64,000 nt of DNA, taken from Beta vulgaris subsp. vulgaris. Lineage: Eukaryota > Streptophyta > Magnoliopsida > Caryophyllales > Amaranthaceae. Of this stretch, positions 46,985 to 57,749 are shown in pieces (positions within the stretch are counted from its first letter, which is position 1; every line of letters begins with the position of its first letter). The DNA lies in contig NC_079209.1 of the NCBI RefSeq assembly GCF_026745355.1, positions 23,828,733 to 23,892,732 of the forward strand. The letters run 5' to 3'. Position numbers and translations under genes: made by a program. Below the pieces are notes generated by a model. It did no database searches. It saw only the letters and a program-made list of their open reading frames with translations, and had not been told where the DNA came from.

Positions 46985-47180
46985 GTACCACAAGTGTCAC
47001 CTTTGTTGTGGCCACCCTTCTAGTTGATGATTGGGCACCGAAAGTGTCACCTTTGTTGTGATCGCGTTTCTGTGGGCACCGCAAGTGTCACCTATGTTGT
47101 TACTGCCCTTCTGTATGCCAATGATGTGGGCACCGAAAGTGTCACCTATGTTGTGGCCCCCTTTCTGTATGTTCTGGGGA
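46985..47180. repeat. Four imperfect units in the LTR
   Basis: aagtgtcacct recurs at 46992, 47042, 47083 and 47138, within the pattern gtgggcaccgaaagtgtcac then tttgttgtgg. Spacing is 50, 41 and 55 bp. Open frames through it on both strands are repeat artefacts. Confidence 0.85.
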
Positions 47181-47633
47181 GACATGCCTTCTATTGTACG
47201 AGCCAAGTTACTGAAGTAAAAGATATATGATGATGAACATGATAAAGAAGATAATGTAACGTGATATGCTATGTTTGCGAAATGGTTTTACTCATTCTCT
47301 CCTCCCTGTTTATAAATAAAATGATGTGAAATGAATTTACTTTGTTAGAGTAGTATGTTATTGAGCCTCGACTCATGACGTTTTGTTTTATGTTTTGGGT
47401 ATGGAAGAACAGTTATGGATCACTAATAGACTGCGTTATGGAGATTATGTATGATTCTATGAGGTTTTAGGATATTTTGTACGATGGATAAACAAGTATT
47501 ATTTTACGATGAGTAATTGTTTAGTGGATTTTCAGTTTTAGGCTATTATTTTATTAGTGGGACATAACCCACAGGCTTAAGTTATGTTATTGCTGACGAT
47601 TAAGGTTATGTAATTTGTCGAGACGTTACAGAG

Positions 47634-47646
47634 TGGTATCAAAACC
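47634..47646 (+). other. Primer-binding site of the LARD-like element
   Basis: tggtatcaaaacc, two substitutions from the tRNA-Met type site tggtatcagagcc, three bases after the LTR end. Confidence 0.7.
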
Positions 47647-49581
47647 GAATAATCCTAGCCGGAAGTGCGGAGTAATTAACTTTGGACCGCCTAGGTGTGG
47701 TCCTTTGGGAAATTAGATATTAAGAACTCGAGGTTAGTAAATGACAGATTAGGTTAATATAATCAGAGATATAAGACAATGAGTGAAAAATATGAGGCTT
47801 ACTTCTATGAATTAGTTATTAGAAGTTGAGGATTATTTGGGTCATTAGAATTTCAAAGAAGTGAGAAATTGATCTTTTGAGGTCTTATTTGGAATAACCT
47901 AAAGCTTTGGGGTTCCTAAAGTGTGAGATGTTAAGTGAAAAATTGTGCAATTTTAATTTGGCATGGAGAATGTGAAAAGTTCGAGGTTGAATAGCTTGAG
48001 GATGAATCGATGACTAGTAGACTAATAGTTTGATGATTTGTGAAGTATTTTTAGAGGCATGAGTGGCTATATGTGATTTTCGAAGTAATACACAAAGGTG
48101 CTTATAAGATAATGTAAAGCAGGTATAGGCATTTTAGGACAATTAGAAATATATTATTGGATGATTAAAAAGATTAAGCCATATGGTATTCTGAAAATTT
48201 TCGAGGTTGACGGTGTTGTGGACATTATCCACTTTCCTTGGTGATGTACAATTGAATTTTATTTTATGAGAGTTCATACGACGATATTGGGATTCGTAAA
48301 TCTTAGGGGCTTTGAATTTATATTTGAGGGATTAGAAGGTGATTAACATTATTACAATTATAAAGATTTTGGGTTCTGAAAGTTGAAACACATCATGACA
48401 AAAATTGGATATTATGGTTTGTTACATGCATGGATTTTGAGGGAATTATTAATTGAGGAAATTAGACAAATTATTATCTTGAAGGAATAGGGATGTGCTA
48501 CTTGAAGACATGATATTATGAAGTAAGTGTCAACATCGAAATAAACTTAATTTGAAGAAGTAAGTGCTTAACTCTGGGGCTATGATGATGAATTTGGTTT
48601 GATACGATAACTGAAATTGAGGATGTACAAATCATGAATTAAACAGTCTTGGTGAATCCTTATTAGATGATAATGTTATTATAAAGACAAGAACCAAAAT
48701 GTGATGTTTATGAAGGCCTTATGAAGCTTATGTTGTGGAATTGATAAGAGAATTATATTATATACCAAGCATGATGAGAATCATCAAATGATGATGAGTA
48801 AGAAAAGAATGAGTTGATATATTAAGGGGCATGATTAGCATTCGAGTTTAGGCTTTCTAAGTAAAACTGACGAACCTAGTATGAAATTGTATCAGGGATA
48901 TTTGAAGTCATGAGGATTCAACATATATTATGGAATGAAATGTTGTATCGAGAATATGTAATGATGAGATTTAAAGAAGAAGAAACTAATGATAGAAATA
49001 GTACGAGAATCTAAGGATGGTAAACTTATATTATGGAATGGATATTAATGATCTACATGTTAGAGGTTCAAGGAAATTTACGAAATCATTTCTGGGAAAT
49101 AGGTACCTTGCCAGCTCCAAAGCAAATCAATAAAAGGAGAGATATGAATAAAAATATGAGATAACACTATTCAGATAGAGAATATGATTCGAGAACTTAG
49201 GCTTGTACTTGGACAATGGACGAGTGTACATCCTAGTTGAAAGAAATCCTTAAAATATGTGTGGATGTCGGAAGAAAGTATAACTGATCAATTCGTGGGA
49301 AGTATTTTTGCCAACAAAGTGAGGCTTTTCATTGACTTTTAATACTTTAAGATTTCGATATGAAAAATCATTTGCTTATAGGTGTGCTCTAGACATTAAT
49401 GTATAAGTTCATCCAAACATGGGTTGTTTTCGACGGAATGAAGGTTTAGTTGACAAAGAAAATATGCTTATGTATATGTGAATATGTGATTCTGAAAATT
49501 TTTATAGAACAAAACGCATGACGTTTATACCTGACTATGTTTTAAGTTCCGAGGACGAAACTTTTTCTAAGGAGGCAAGGA
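47647..49581 (+). other. Coding-free interior of the LARD-like element
   Basis: About 1.9 kb of purine-rich (ga-rich) sequence without open frames of note or any gag/pol motif. Occasional phrases such as gttccgaggacgaaac near the 3' end are typical of gypsy 3' regions. It may be an eroded coding region or a never-coding LARD interior. Confidence 0.6.
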
Positions 49582-50087
49582 TGTAATATCCTAAAAACTT
49601 ACCATGTTTAATCAATTAATTAATTAGTTATAATTATCACTAATTTGACAAAGAGTTAAGATTTTCTTTTTGTTATGTTAAACATAAATTACTAGACTTT
49701 GTAAAAAGGGGTTATTCTATTCTTTTGTGTAACCAAAAAATATTAGACTTATAGTTAACTATTACCAAACTAGGTAGTTGAAAGTTGAAACAATGACTAT
49801 TTTCTGATTTCATAAATTAGAAGAAAAATAAGGAAAGTATTATAAAATTGAGAAAGTTAACTGCTTTCTTCCTCCTACTTCATTCCTTCCTCTTCTACGG
49901 CAAACACATGGCAAACATGCCCAAATTTGCTCAGATTTTTCTCTACCCAAGCCACTCACACCTTCATTCAAGTCAACATCTCAGTAGGCATAAGATCAAT
50001 GGTTTACATGCACGGTTTTGGCCAAAAAAACCACCCAACAAATCTCATGGTTTTTGAGCTCCAAAATGGCTATAAATACACAATCTC
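49582..50087 (+). repeat. Right LTR of the LARD-like element, interrupted
   Basis: It matches the left LTR from its start to just past the TATA box (50071-50078). Copia element 2 is inserted at 50088. The remainder of this LTR is not seen in the window. Confidence 0.85.
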
Positions 50088-50816
50088 TGTTGGAACATTT
50101 ATAGGGTAATGGGTTTATTATGCTCATATGGTCTTATACTAGAAGAGGATGAGGTCTAGTATGCAAAATATTAAAGTACACAAAGTGGCAAAAGCACGTT
50201 GAAAACAAGGGAAAACTAAAGACCATCGCGGGCCGCGACACCCGTTGCGGGTTGCGACCTGGGCCTCGCGACTCGTGGGCTTCTTCGCGAGTCGCGACGT
50301 GTATTCTGCCTTGGAACGTGAAAAGCTGCCTTGACGGTTTTCAACCGTTGTGATGTGTACGTTTACCTTTTAATGACATTTAGGGTCCTTAAATCAGTGG
50401 ATTAAAGGTCTTTAATCGGTGATTAAAAGGGGGGGTTATGAAAGTAAGCACTCTGATCTATGAAGGGTATATTTCCTATATAACCTTTGTGATTCCTATG
50501 AGGCAGGGGTTAGAAGAAAATCAGAATTTTCTATACTCTCTAATCTTCTTGCTTTGCTTAAGAGAAACCTTGCAAACTTCTCTTGAGTGTTCTTCACAAA
50601 CACAAAACACAAGTTCTTGTTGATTCACTTAGAATATTTCTAAGTGGATTGTTCTCTCCATTGTATCTCATTAGTTATTTCGTGTAACCCGGTGATCCTA
50701 GAGGGGCGAAATTAAACTAATAGGAAAGCGTAGTTTCCGTGCCATGGAGTGGAATATCCGGTTCTCTCATTGATCACCTAACAATCTATTAGTTTAATTT
50801 TTCTTTCTTTTCGGAT
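50088..50816 (+). repeat. 5' LTR and leader of copia element 2
   Basis: The first 347 bp match the right LTR. The LTR end could not be fixed because the right copy is truncated and no standard tRNA-Met primer site was found. A GC-rich block at 50221-50300 holds repeated gcgggt-gcgacc and tcgcgactcg/cgagtcgcga palindromic phrases. Confidence 0.7.
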
Positions 50817-51655
50817 ATGGCTCAATCACTCAGGGACATGACTATGAACTTCCAAAAATTGGATAAGTTTGAGGGGGTGGGTTATCGGAGGTGGCAAAAG
50901 AAGATGCATTCTTGTTGACACTTGAATGTGGTGTAGGTTTCACACCCATGCCACCACTCCCGGAGATGGAGAGGAGAGTCTATGAGCTATCAGGAAGAGG
51001 ATAAAGTGGGAGAATGATGACTACATTTGCGGGTCACATTCTCAACTCTCTACCGACCTTTGTTGATCTCTACCAAAAGTGGAGAGTGCAAAGGAACTTT
51101 GGGATGCTCTTGAGGCCAAGTACATTTCGGAAGATGCTTCAAGTAAGAAATTCTTGTTAGTAATTTTAATTCTTTAAAATGACTAATGATCGGCCTATTG
51201 TGGAGCAATTCCATGAGTTCATCATATTTTGAACCAAATAAGATCACATGGTATGGTGATGGATGAGGCAATTGCGGTTGCCTCAATCATTGAAAATTAC
51301 CAAATTTTGAAAGATACAAACATCTCTTTGAAACATAGAAAGGAAAACATGTCCATGGAGCAATTAAGAACTCATCTTCGTATTGAAGAGGAGATCCGGG
51401 CTCAAGATGGGGTTAAGGATACTACTCCTAGTATTCCTAAATCTACCGTGAATTTGGTAGAGGTTGGTGGGTCTAGTAAGACCAAGAAACCCAACAACTA
51501 TAACAAAACCAATGTTGCAAACAAGAAGAGGAAGACCCTCACTTGTTGGATATGCAATGGTCCTCATCTTAAGATGGATTGTCCTTTTAAACAAGAAGAA
51601 GACAAAGAAGACAACCTAGTGTTGTTCAAAACCAAGGTAAAATGCACATGTTAAT
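50817..51655 (+). pseudogene. Copia 2 gag relic
   Basis: Start ATG at 50817 (MAQSLRDMTMNFQKLDKFEG). The frame is broken soon after (TGA near 50914) and again near 51170-51230. Later blocks include SHGMVMDEAIAVASI and HLRIEEEIRAQDG. The zinc knuckle CWICNGPHLKMDC has only three residues before the His, one fewer than the usual C-x2-C-x4-H-x4-C. Confidence 0.85.
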
Positions 51656-51681
51656 GTAATTGAAGAAATGCATTTTTTTCT

Positions 51682-52131
51682 ATGATTTCTGAAATTATGT
51701 GTGTGCAGGTTGATGATTCTTGGTGGATAGATTCGGGAGCCTCTAGACATGTGTGCAATAACAAGGATTTCTTCAAGTCTTTGAAAGATTTGGATGATGG
51801 TCCAATCTTGTATATGGGGAATGATTCTACGGTAAAGGCTAGAGGAATAGGCCAAGTAGAATTGTTGTTAACCTCGGGAAAGACTTTAACTCTCCGGGAT
51901 GTTGTTATGTACCGGAAGTTAGGAAGAATCTTGTGTCGGAGGTCTTTGAATAAGTATGGTTTTAAAGTTGTTTTTGAGTCGGATAATTTGTATTTCCAAG
52001 GGTGGTATTTTGTTGGACAAGGTTTCTTTTGTAATGGAATGTTTAAATTTAGTATTGATAATAAAATTGTACTAGTTCTATTTACATGCTTGATGTTTCT
52101 TCTCTATGGCACAATCGTTTATGTCATGTAA
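51682..52131 (+). pseudogene. Copia 2 protease
   Basis: The motif SWWIDSGASRHVCNNKDFF shows the aspartic protease core. ILYMGNDSTVKARGIGQVEL follows. The frame ends in the pre-integrase region, where SLWHNRLCHVN-type text is out of frame. Confidence 0.85.
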
Positions 52132-53108
52132 ATTCGTAGATTATATGACATGTCTAAAATGGGTTGATACCTCCTTTCGATTTAAAGTTAGAGAAGTGTA
52201 ACATTGCTGCTAAATAAAATTACAAAGAATCGTTATCTAGTGTGACTAGACAAACGGTTTGGCTAGAAATTATGCAAAGTGACTTGTGTGACTTTCATAG
52301 TTCACCTTCTTTGGAAATAAAAAATATATTGTAACTTTTATTGATGATTTTTCAAGGTTTTGTTACATATATTTATTATTTACTAAAGATGAAGCACTAG
52401 AAAAGTTTAAGACGTTTAAAACCAAAGTGGAACTCCAACTTAATCAAAAGATTAAAAGACTTCGGACGGATAGGGGTGGTGAATACTATAATCCAAGTTA
52501 TTTTAGTTCCATTGGTGTAATTCATGAAACAACCGCCCCATACTCACCTCAAAGTAATGGTATAGCGGAAAGGAAAAATAGGGTCCTAAAAGAAATGGTT
52601 AATACTATGCTTTCTAATTCGGGTCTTAATGACGGTTTTTGGGGTGATGCAATTTTAACTGCATGTTACATATTAAATCGAGTTCCTAATAAAAGGAATA
52701 AGACTACCCCTTATGAACTTTGGTGTAACAAAAAACCTAATCTCAATTACCTTAAGGTATGGGTTGTAGGGAATTGTCAAATTGACGGAACCTAAAAGGA
52801 AAACTTTAGGTGAAAAAGGAATTGATTGCATTTTTATAGGCTATGCGGTACATAGCAAAGCCTATAGGTTTTATGTCATTGAGCCCAATGACTTTGTCTC
52901 TATCCATTCCGTGATAGAGTCAAGGGATGCAATATTTGATGAGACTCGGTTCTCATCGATTCCAAGACCAAAGGACATGATACATAGTACTAGTATCAAT
53001 GTTGTGGATAACATTTCTAATGATCATGATACTACAACACCGAAATTAGGAAAAGTAAAAGAATTAGAAAAGAGAAATCTTTTGGACTGGCTTTTCAACT
53101 ATAATTAG
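52132..53108 (+). pseudogene. Copia 2 integrase relic
   Basis: The core after the first catalytic Asp is visible as RLRTDRGGEYYNPSYFSS and SPQSNGIAERKNRVLKEM, supplying the second Asp and the Glu. The C-terminal part YLKVWVVGNCQI runs through a frameshift near 52780 into GEKGIDCIFIGYAVHSKAYR. The N-terminal zinc region (52100-52260) is degraded. Confidence 0.85.
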
Positions 53109-53292
53109 TTGAAGGGTCAAGGGAGTCAATTTTGACTCAAATTTCATATTGTTACAATATACAGGAGGATCCTAGGACCTTTGATGAGGCTATGAAGTCT
53201 CATGATTCTGCTTTCTGGAAAGAGGCAGTGAATGATGAAATGGATTCTATAATGGGTAATCATACTTGGATTTTTCCTAATTTACCTCCCAG

Positions 53293-54461
53293 TATGGGTG
53301 TGCATAATCGGATATCGGATCCGATCCGAAATTTCGGATCGACAAAAATCCAATCCGAAAAAATCCGGATATCCAGATTTTCGGATCGGATCGGATCCGA
53401 TATCCGATCCAGCGATCCGAAGATCCGAAAATTGATCCGAAACATTGATTTCCTTTTGGTCCAAGCCATTGCTCGTTAGCCTACTACATAAGTACTTATA
53501 ATCCACAAAAGATGATGATGCCATATTCTACAAAGTTCAAACCAATACAATCAATCAATCATCACCAAATCAACCATATTTGGATCACTGTTATAAAAAA
53601 AATGGAACTACGCTGCCTTCAATTATGCTAAGATGTATGTGCAGTAAGCTTACATGTATGTGCAAGAACACTTAATAATTAATATTAACCTCAATTTAGA
53701 TCTGTCCATGTATCAATGTATGTGCAGTAAGCTTACATGTGTTCGAACACAGTTAATATTAACCTTACATAATCATTTAGATAGAACTTACCCCAGACTT
53801 ATACATATAATAATGCACATCCTTTTATTTTAAAATAATGCTCACACATGAAGGAAAAGAATCAACTAATGATAAATTTTACAATAATCTGCAGACAAGT
53901 GACAAAAAATTTCTGCACTGCAGTTTGAAGAAGATAGAACAAAAAAAAATCGAGCAATTTCACAAATATCTGGACAAAAAAAGAGAGAGAGAGAAGAACT
54001 TACCCCAGACTTGGACGAATCTGCTATCTTCTCCGCCCGTTCGTTTCATTTCAGTCATCGGCACCGCCGCACCGGCAGTCGTGAAGTGAAGAGAGAGGAT
54101 TGTGTGAGCCCCGAGCCGTGAAGTGAAGAGAGAGAGTGAGAGAACTAGGGTTTTCGGAAACTTTTTAGTGTGCAGCCTTAAATTGTGCTACACTGCTACA
54201 GTGCTACTGCTGTCTGTTTTTACCTATTGGGCTATTGGACAATTGGACTACTGTTTGTGTGCAGCCCATCTGAAAACGTTTTACAAAAGTTAAAATTTTG
54301 GGTTTTCGGATATCCGATATGTCCAAAAATCCGATCCAAAAACTCGATATTTTTTTCGGATATCCGATCCGAAATATCCGAAAATTAAAAATCGGATCGG
54401 ATATCCGAGAAATCGGATCGCATCAATGGATAATCGGATCGGATTCTTTTGCACAACCCTA
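53293..54461. mobile_element. hAT deletion derivative inside the RT
   Basis: A 1169-bp element starts tatgggtgtgcataatcgg and ends ttttgcacaaccctaa-like (gcacaaccct then a). Flanks cctcccag (53285-53292) and cctcccgg (54462-54469) agree at seven of eight. Sub-terminal ggatatccgatccgaaa-type repeats fill both ends. Inside, a minus-strand leader-like stretch (54060-54150) is followed by an ATG at 54058-54056, 18 codons, and a splice-donor-like gtaagttc at 54003. This looks like the surviving first exon of a transposase gene. Confidence 0.9.
53634..53800. repeat. Short direct repeats inside the hAT derivative
   Basis: tatgtgcagtaagcttacat occurs at about 53636 and 53719. agaacttaccccagactt occurs at about 53783 and again at about 53996, over the proposed splice donor. 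These suggest internal rearrangement. Confidence 0.75.
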
Positions 54462-55415
54462 CCTCCCGGTTGCAAACCCCTAGGTTGTAAATGGATTTTT
54501 GTAAGGAAAAAGAAAATCGATGGAACCATACTAAAACATAAGGCCCGGTTAGTGGTCCAAGGTTTTAGGCAAATATACGGTATCGATTACTTTGACACTT
54601 ATGCTCCGGTAGCTAGAATAGCTACTATTATACTTTTGTTAGCATTAGATGCGATTCATGGTCTAGTAATTCACCAAATGGATGTAAAAACTGCTTTTCT
54701 TAATGGTGAATTGGAGGAGGAAGTGTACATGAATCAACCTGAAGGGTTTGTGGTCAAGGGTCAAGAAACTAAAGTTTGCAAATTAGTTAGATCTTTGTAT
54801 GGTCTTAAAGAAGCACCTAAGCAATGGCATCAAAAATTTGATGAGGTTATGTTGTCTAGTGGGTTCAAAATAAATCAGTTCGATAAGTGTGTATATAGCA
54901 AATTTGATAATAACGGTAAAGGAGTTATATTTTGCTTATATGTTGATGATATGCTTATATTTGGGACTGATTTGGAACAAGTGGAAAAAACTAAAGTCTT
55001 TCTCTCTTCTAGCTTCTCCATGAAAGATTTGGGTGAAGCGGATGTTATTCTAGGTATTAGAATAATGAGAGGGAAAGGGTTGATTTCTTTATCACAATCT
55101 CATTATATTGAGAAGGTGGTCAAGAGGTTTAATGAGTCAAATTCGACTCATTTTGCTACTCCCATGGATCCTAGTATTCACTTGGTTCCTTGTAGTGGTA
55201 CTCCTATTTCACAATTGGAGTATGCAAGCTTAATTGGAAGCTTGATGTATGCTATGACTAGCACTCGGGCGGATATAGCTTTTGCTATTGGCAAGCTCGG
55301 TAGGTATACTAGTAATCCTAGTATGTTGCATTGGCAAGCATTGAGAAGAGTGTTGAGGTACTTGAATAAGACCTTGGACTATGTCATAACTTACAAAAGG
55401 GAACCTTCAACTTAG

Positions 55416-55834
55416 AAGGTTACTCGGATGCTAGTTGGATTTCCAATAAGGAAGATTATTCATCCACTAGTGGTTGGGTGTTTCTTCTTGGAGGAGGTGC
55501 TATCTCATGGGCATCCAAGAAGCAAACATGTATAACGGATTCCACTATGGCATCAGAATTCATTGCTTTGGCTTATTGTTGCCAAGAAGCGGAATGGCTA
55601 AGAAATGTGTTGAGTGAGGTTGACTTATAGGTCAAACCTATGTCACCTCTTGCTATCCATTGTGATAGTGCATCAACCATAGGTAAAGCATATAGTGAAG
55701 TCTACAATGGCAAGTCAAGGCACATTGGAGTTAGGCATAGCTATGTGCGGGAAATGATAAGGAATAGTTGCATAACTGTTAATTTTGTTCGATCTACTTT
55801 GAACTTGGCGGATACGTTTACTAAACTGAAATGA
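55416..55834 (+). pseudogene. Copia 2 RNase H
   Basis: Text read after the frameshift includes [17 protein letters not shown] and [22 protein letters not shown] near 55628 breaks it. Then MSPLAIHCDSASTIGKAYSE and SRHIGVRHSYVREMI continue to LADTFTKLK. This is the usual copia RNase H with its conserved Asp and Asp/His positions. Confidence 0.85.
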
Positions 55835-56401
55835 ACAAAGGGATGAGTCTTCAGCCTATTGATCAACCTATGGTGAAGGAAAACTCTATTTGATGTCTAA
55901 TATAACGTTAGATCTCAAATTCAAAGAGGATAGTACTTCTCTAAGAGGTTGGGAGCACTTGTTTAAATTTCCGAAGGTTAGTGCTTGTTGCTACAATGTT
56001 AAAGAGGTTGAATTTATTCTTAATAAATCTTTGATAAAGTGCTCAATTGTAGGAACATGTTCGGAAATATTTACCTATATAAGCTAGAAGTTTGGCCGCT
56101 TCACCAAGTCTAAGGCTTGACTTGGTACGCTTATGAATGGATATGGACACCAAGGCTTCATAGGTGTCGGAGGTTAAACGAACCAAGTTTATGTTCATGT
56201 GTATTTAGTATCTTCAATAATTTGTAATGTTTATATGATTCAAAGCTTTGTCTATCATTATGATCTAAATTCTAGTAAAGATTACTTTTACTAAATGGAA
56301 ATTCAATCGTTAGATATCTCCATGATGCATGAACATGGGTGTTTGTTATTTATAACAAAGTTGCAAACTTTTCAACATTACCCTATAAATGGGAGGAGGA
56401 T
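55835..56401 (+). other. Copia 2 3' untranslated region and polypurine tract
   Basis: Non-coding, ending in gggaggagga (56391-56400) one base before the right LTR. Confidence 0.7.
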
Positions 56402-56748
56402 TGTTGGAACATTTATAGGGTAATGGGTTTATTATGCTCATATGATCTTATACTAGAAGAGGAGGAGGTCTAGTATGCAAAAGATTAGAGTACACAAAGT
56501 GGCAAAAGCACGTTGAAAACAAGGGAAAACAGAAGACCGTCGCGGGTCGCGACCTGGGGGCTGTCGCGGGTTGCGACCTGGGCCTCGCGACTCGCGAGCT
56601 TCTTCGTGAGTCGCGACATGCCTTCTGCCTTGGAACGTGAAAAGATGCCTTGACGGTTTTCAACCGTTGTGATGTGTATGTTTACCTTTTAATGACATTT
56701 AGGGTCCTTTAATCAGTGGATTAAAGGTCTTTAATCAGTGATTAAAAG
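56402..56748 (+). repeat. 3' LTR of copia element 2, truncated
   Basis: It matches the left LTR for 347 bp up to gtgattaaaag, then is replaced by unrelated tgtagataccag. The GC-rich block here has one phrase rearranged relative to the left LTR (gtcgcgacctgggggctg), as expected of repeat turnover. Confidence 0.9.
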
Positions 56749-57749
56749 TGTAGATACCAGAGACACTCAAGAGGGGGGGTGAATTGAGTGTTTGTCCGAA
56801 TGTTGTAACTTTTTCGATTATAGTAAGAACAGTAAAAGAACAGTTCTCTAGCAGCGGAAATAAAAGCAATGAATAAACAACACCAGGATTTAACGTGGTT
56901 CGACTTCTAATAATTCTACGTCCTCCACTCACTCACTCTTTTATTAATCAACTCAGAATAACAAAAGAATTACACTCAATCACTTATGCACCTATGCACA
57001 AGATGATTCCCCAACTTCCACCTATGGAAGTTCGACTCAACCACCAACTATGATGGTTCAAATGAAGTTGATCCCTCATCAACTTCCCCAGCAAACTGAA
57101 CTCACAGAATGCTCAAATACAATCAATTTTTCTCTCAAAGACAAAACAGCCTTACACGCTTAGAATGAGAGTAATTTAAGATCTATGTGGTATATGGGTT
57201 CATGCTTGGGTTTGAGAGTTCAAGAGATGAAGTGCTTTTGCTCAAAGTATTCTGAAAATATGCGTGCAAAAGCTTAAGATTTGTTTGCTCGCAAAACTCC
57301 TTAAATAAGCCTTTGGTAAGTAAATGTTTACATGATATTATGAGAGTATATTTTCCTTAGAAAATATGGAAATTATTCCAAGGAAACTATACTCAGTATA
57401 ATATCATATAACACACTTACCATAATCAAGAAATCTTGCTCACACAACAAACCATGCATCCGTGTATTTTGAAATTCGATTTTGCACGGAAAGAAAACTT
57501 TCCTAAAATACGAATACATGAAGTAAAACCTTGAGGACTGGTTCAGATCTGTTCGCAAACTGTTTCAATCAACCAAGTTTTACTTGTAGTTGTGTATGAC
57601 AAGTAATCCGAGATTTCTTGTCATCCACAACTAGCTTATCTCTCTAGTTTCAAACCCTTATAGTGCATTCAAACCTTTATACCACTTACATTGCATCTAA
57701 GACCTAAATGCTACAACTTGATCTTGGTCTTCATGCAATTCTTTAAGAC
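56749..57749. repeat. Unclassified repeat-like sequence
   Basis: It begins tgtagataccagagac exactly where copia 2's right LTR is broken, as expected for an inserted LTR element. Phrases such as aagagggggggtgaattg and gatttaacgtggttcg look like repeat DNA, but no coding motif or second end was found. The LINE segment abuts it at 57750. Confidence 0.35.

Larger units (their letters stand above)
44803..47630 (+). repeat. Left LTR of the LARD-like element
   Basis: A 2828-bp LTR. It matches 49582-50087 over its first roughly 510 bp. A TATA box (tataaata, 45285-45292) is followed by a GC-rich leader (45425-45715) whose open frame is not convincing. It ends cgagacgttaca next to the primer site. Confidence 0.82.
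44803..50087 (+). mobile_element. LARD-like Ty3/gypsy element with 2.8-kb LTRs
   Basis: The left LTR runs from 44803 (tataatatcc, the TG start mutated to TA) to 47630 (agacgttaca). The right LTR starts at 49582 (tgtaatatcc) and is interrupted at 50087 by a copia element. A primer site tggtatcaaaacc (47634-47646) follows the left LTR. A purine-rich ggaggcaagga stretch precedes the right one, after a ggacgaaactt motif usual in Tekay/Del elements. The interior of about 1.95 kb has no gag or pol, so the element must have used proteins from elsewhere or lost its genes. Confidence 0.85.
53132..55415 (+). pseudogene. Copia 2 reverse transcriptase, split by hAT
   Basis: The first part (53132-53292) has DSAFWKEAVNDEMDSIMGNH and ends at NLPP. 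The second part restarts after the insertion at 54462 with GCKPLGCKWIFVRKKKIDG, then IHQMDVKTAFLNGELEEEVY and catalytic YVDDML at about 54940. Removing the insertion and one target copy rejoins the frame. The frame then runs to 55415, where a frameshift near 55400 leads into the RNase H. Confidence 0.92.
50088..56748 (+). mobile_element. Ty1/copia element 2 with nested hAT insertion
   Basis: The left LTR starts tgttggaacatttatagg at 50088 and the right LTR starts identically at 56402, preceded by a gggaggagga polypurine tract. The right LTR is cut at 56748, after 347 bp. Gag, protease, integrase, RT and RNase H are all recognisable in copia order with several lesions. A 1.17-kb hAT derivative sits inside the RT. 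Confidence 0.92.
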
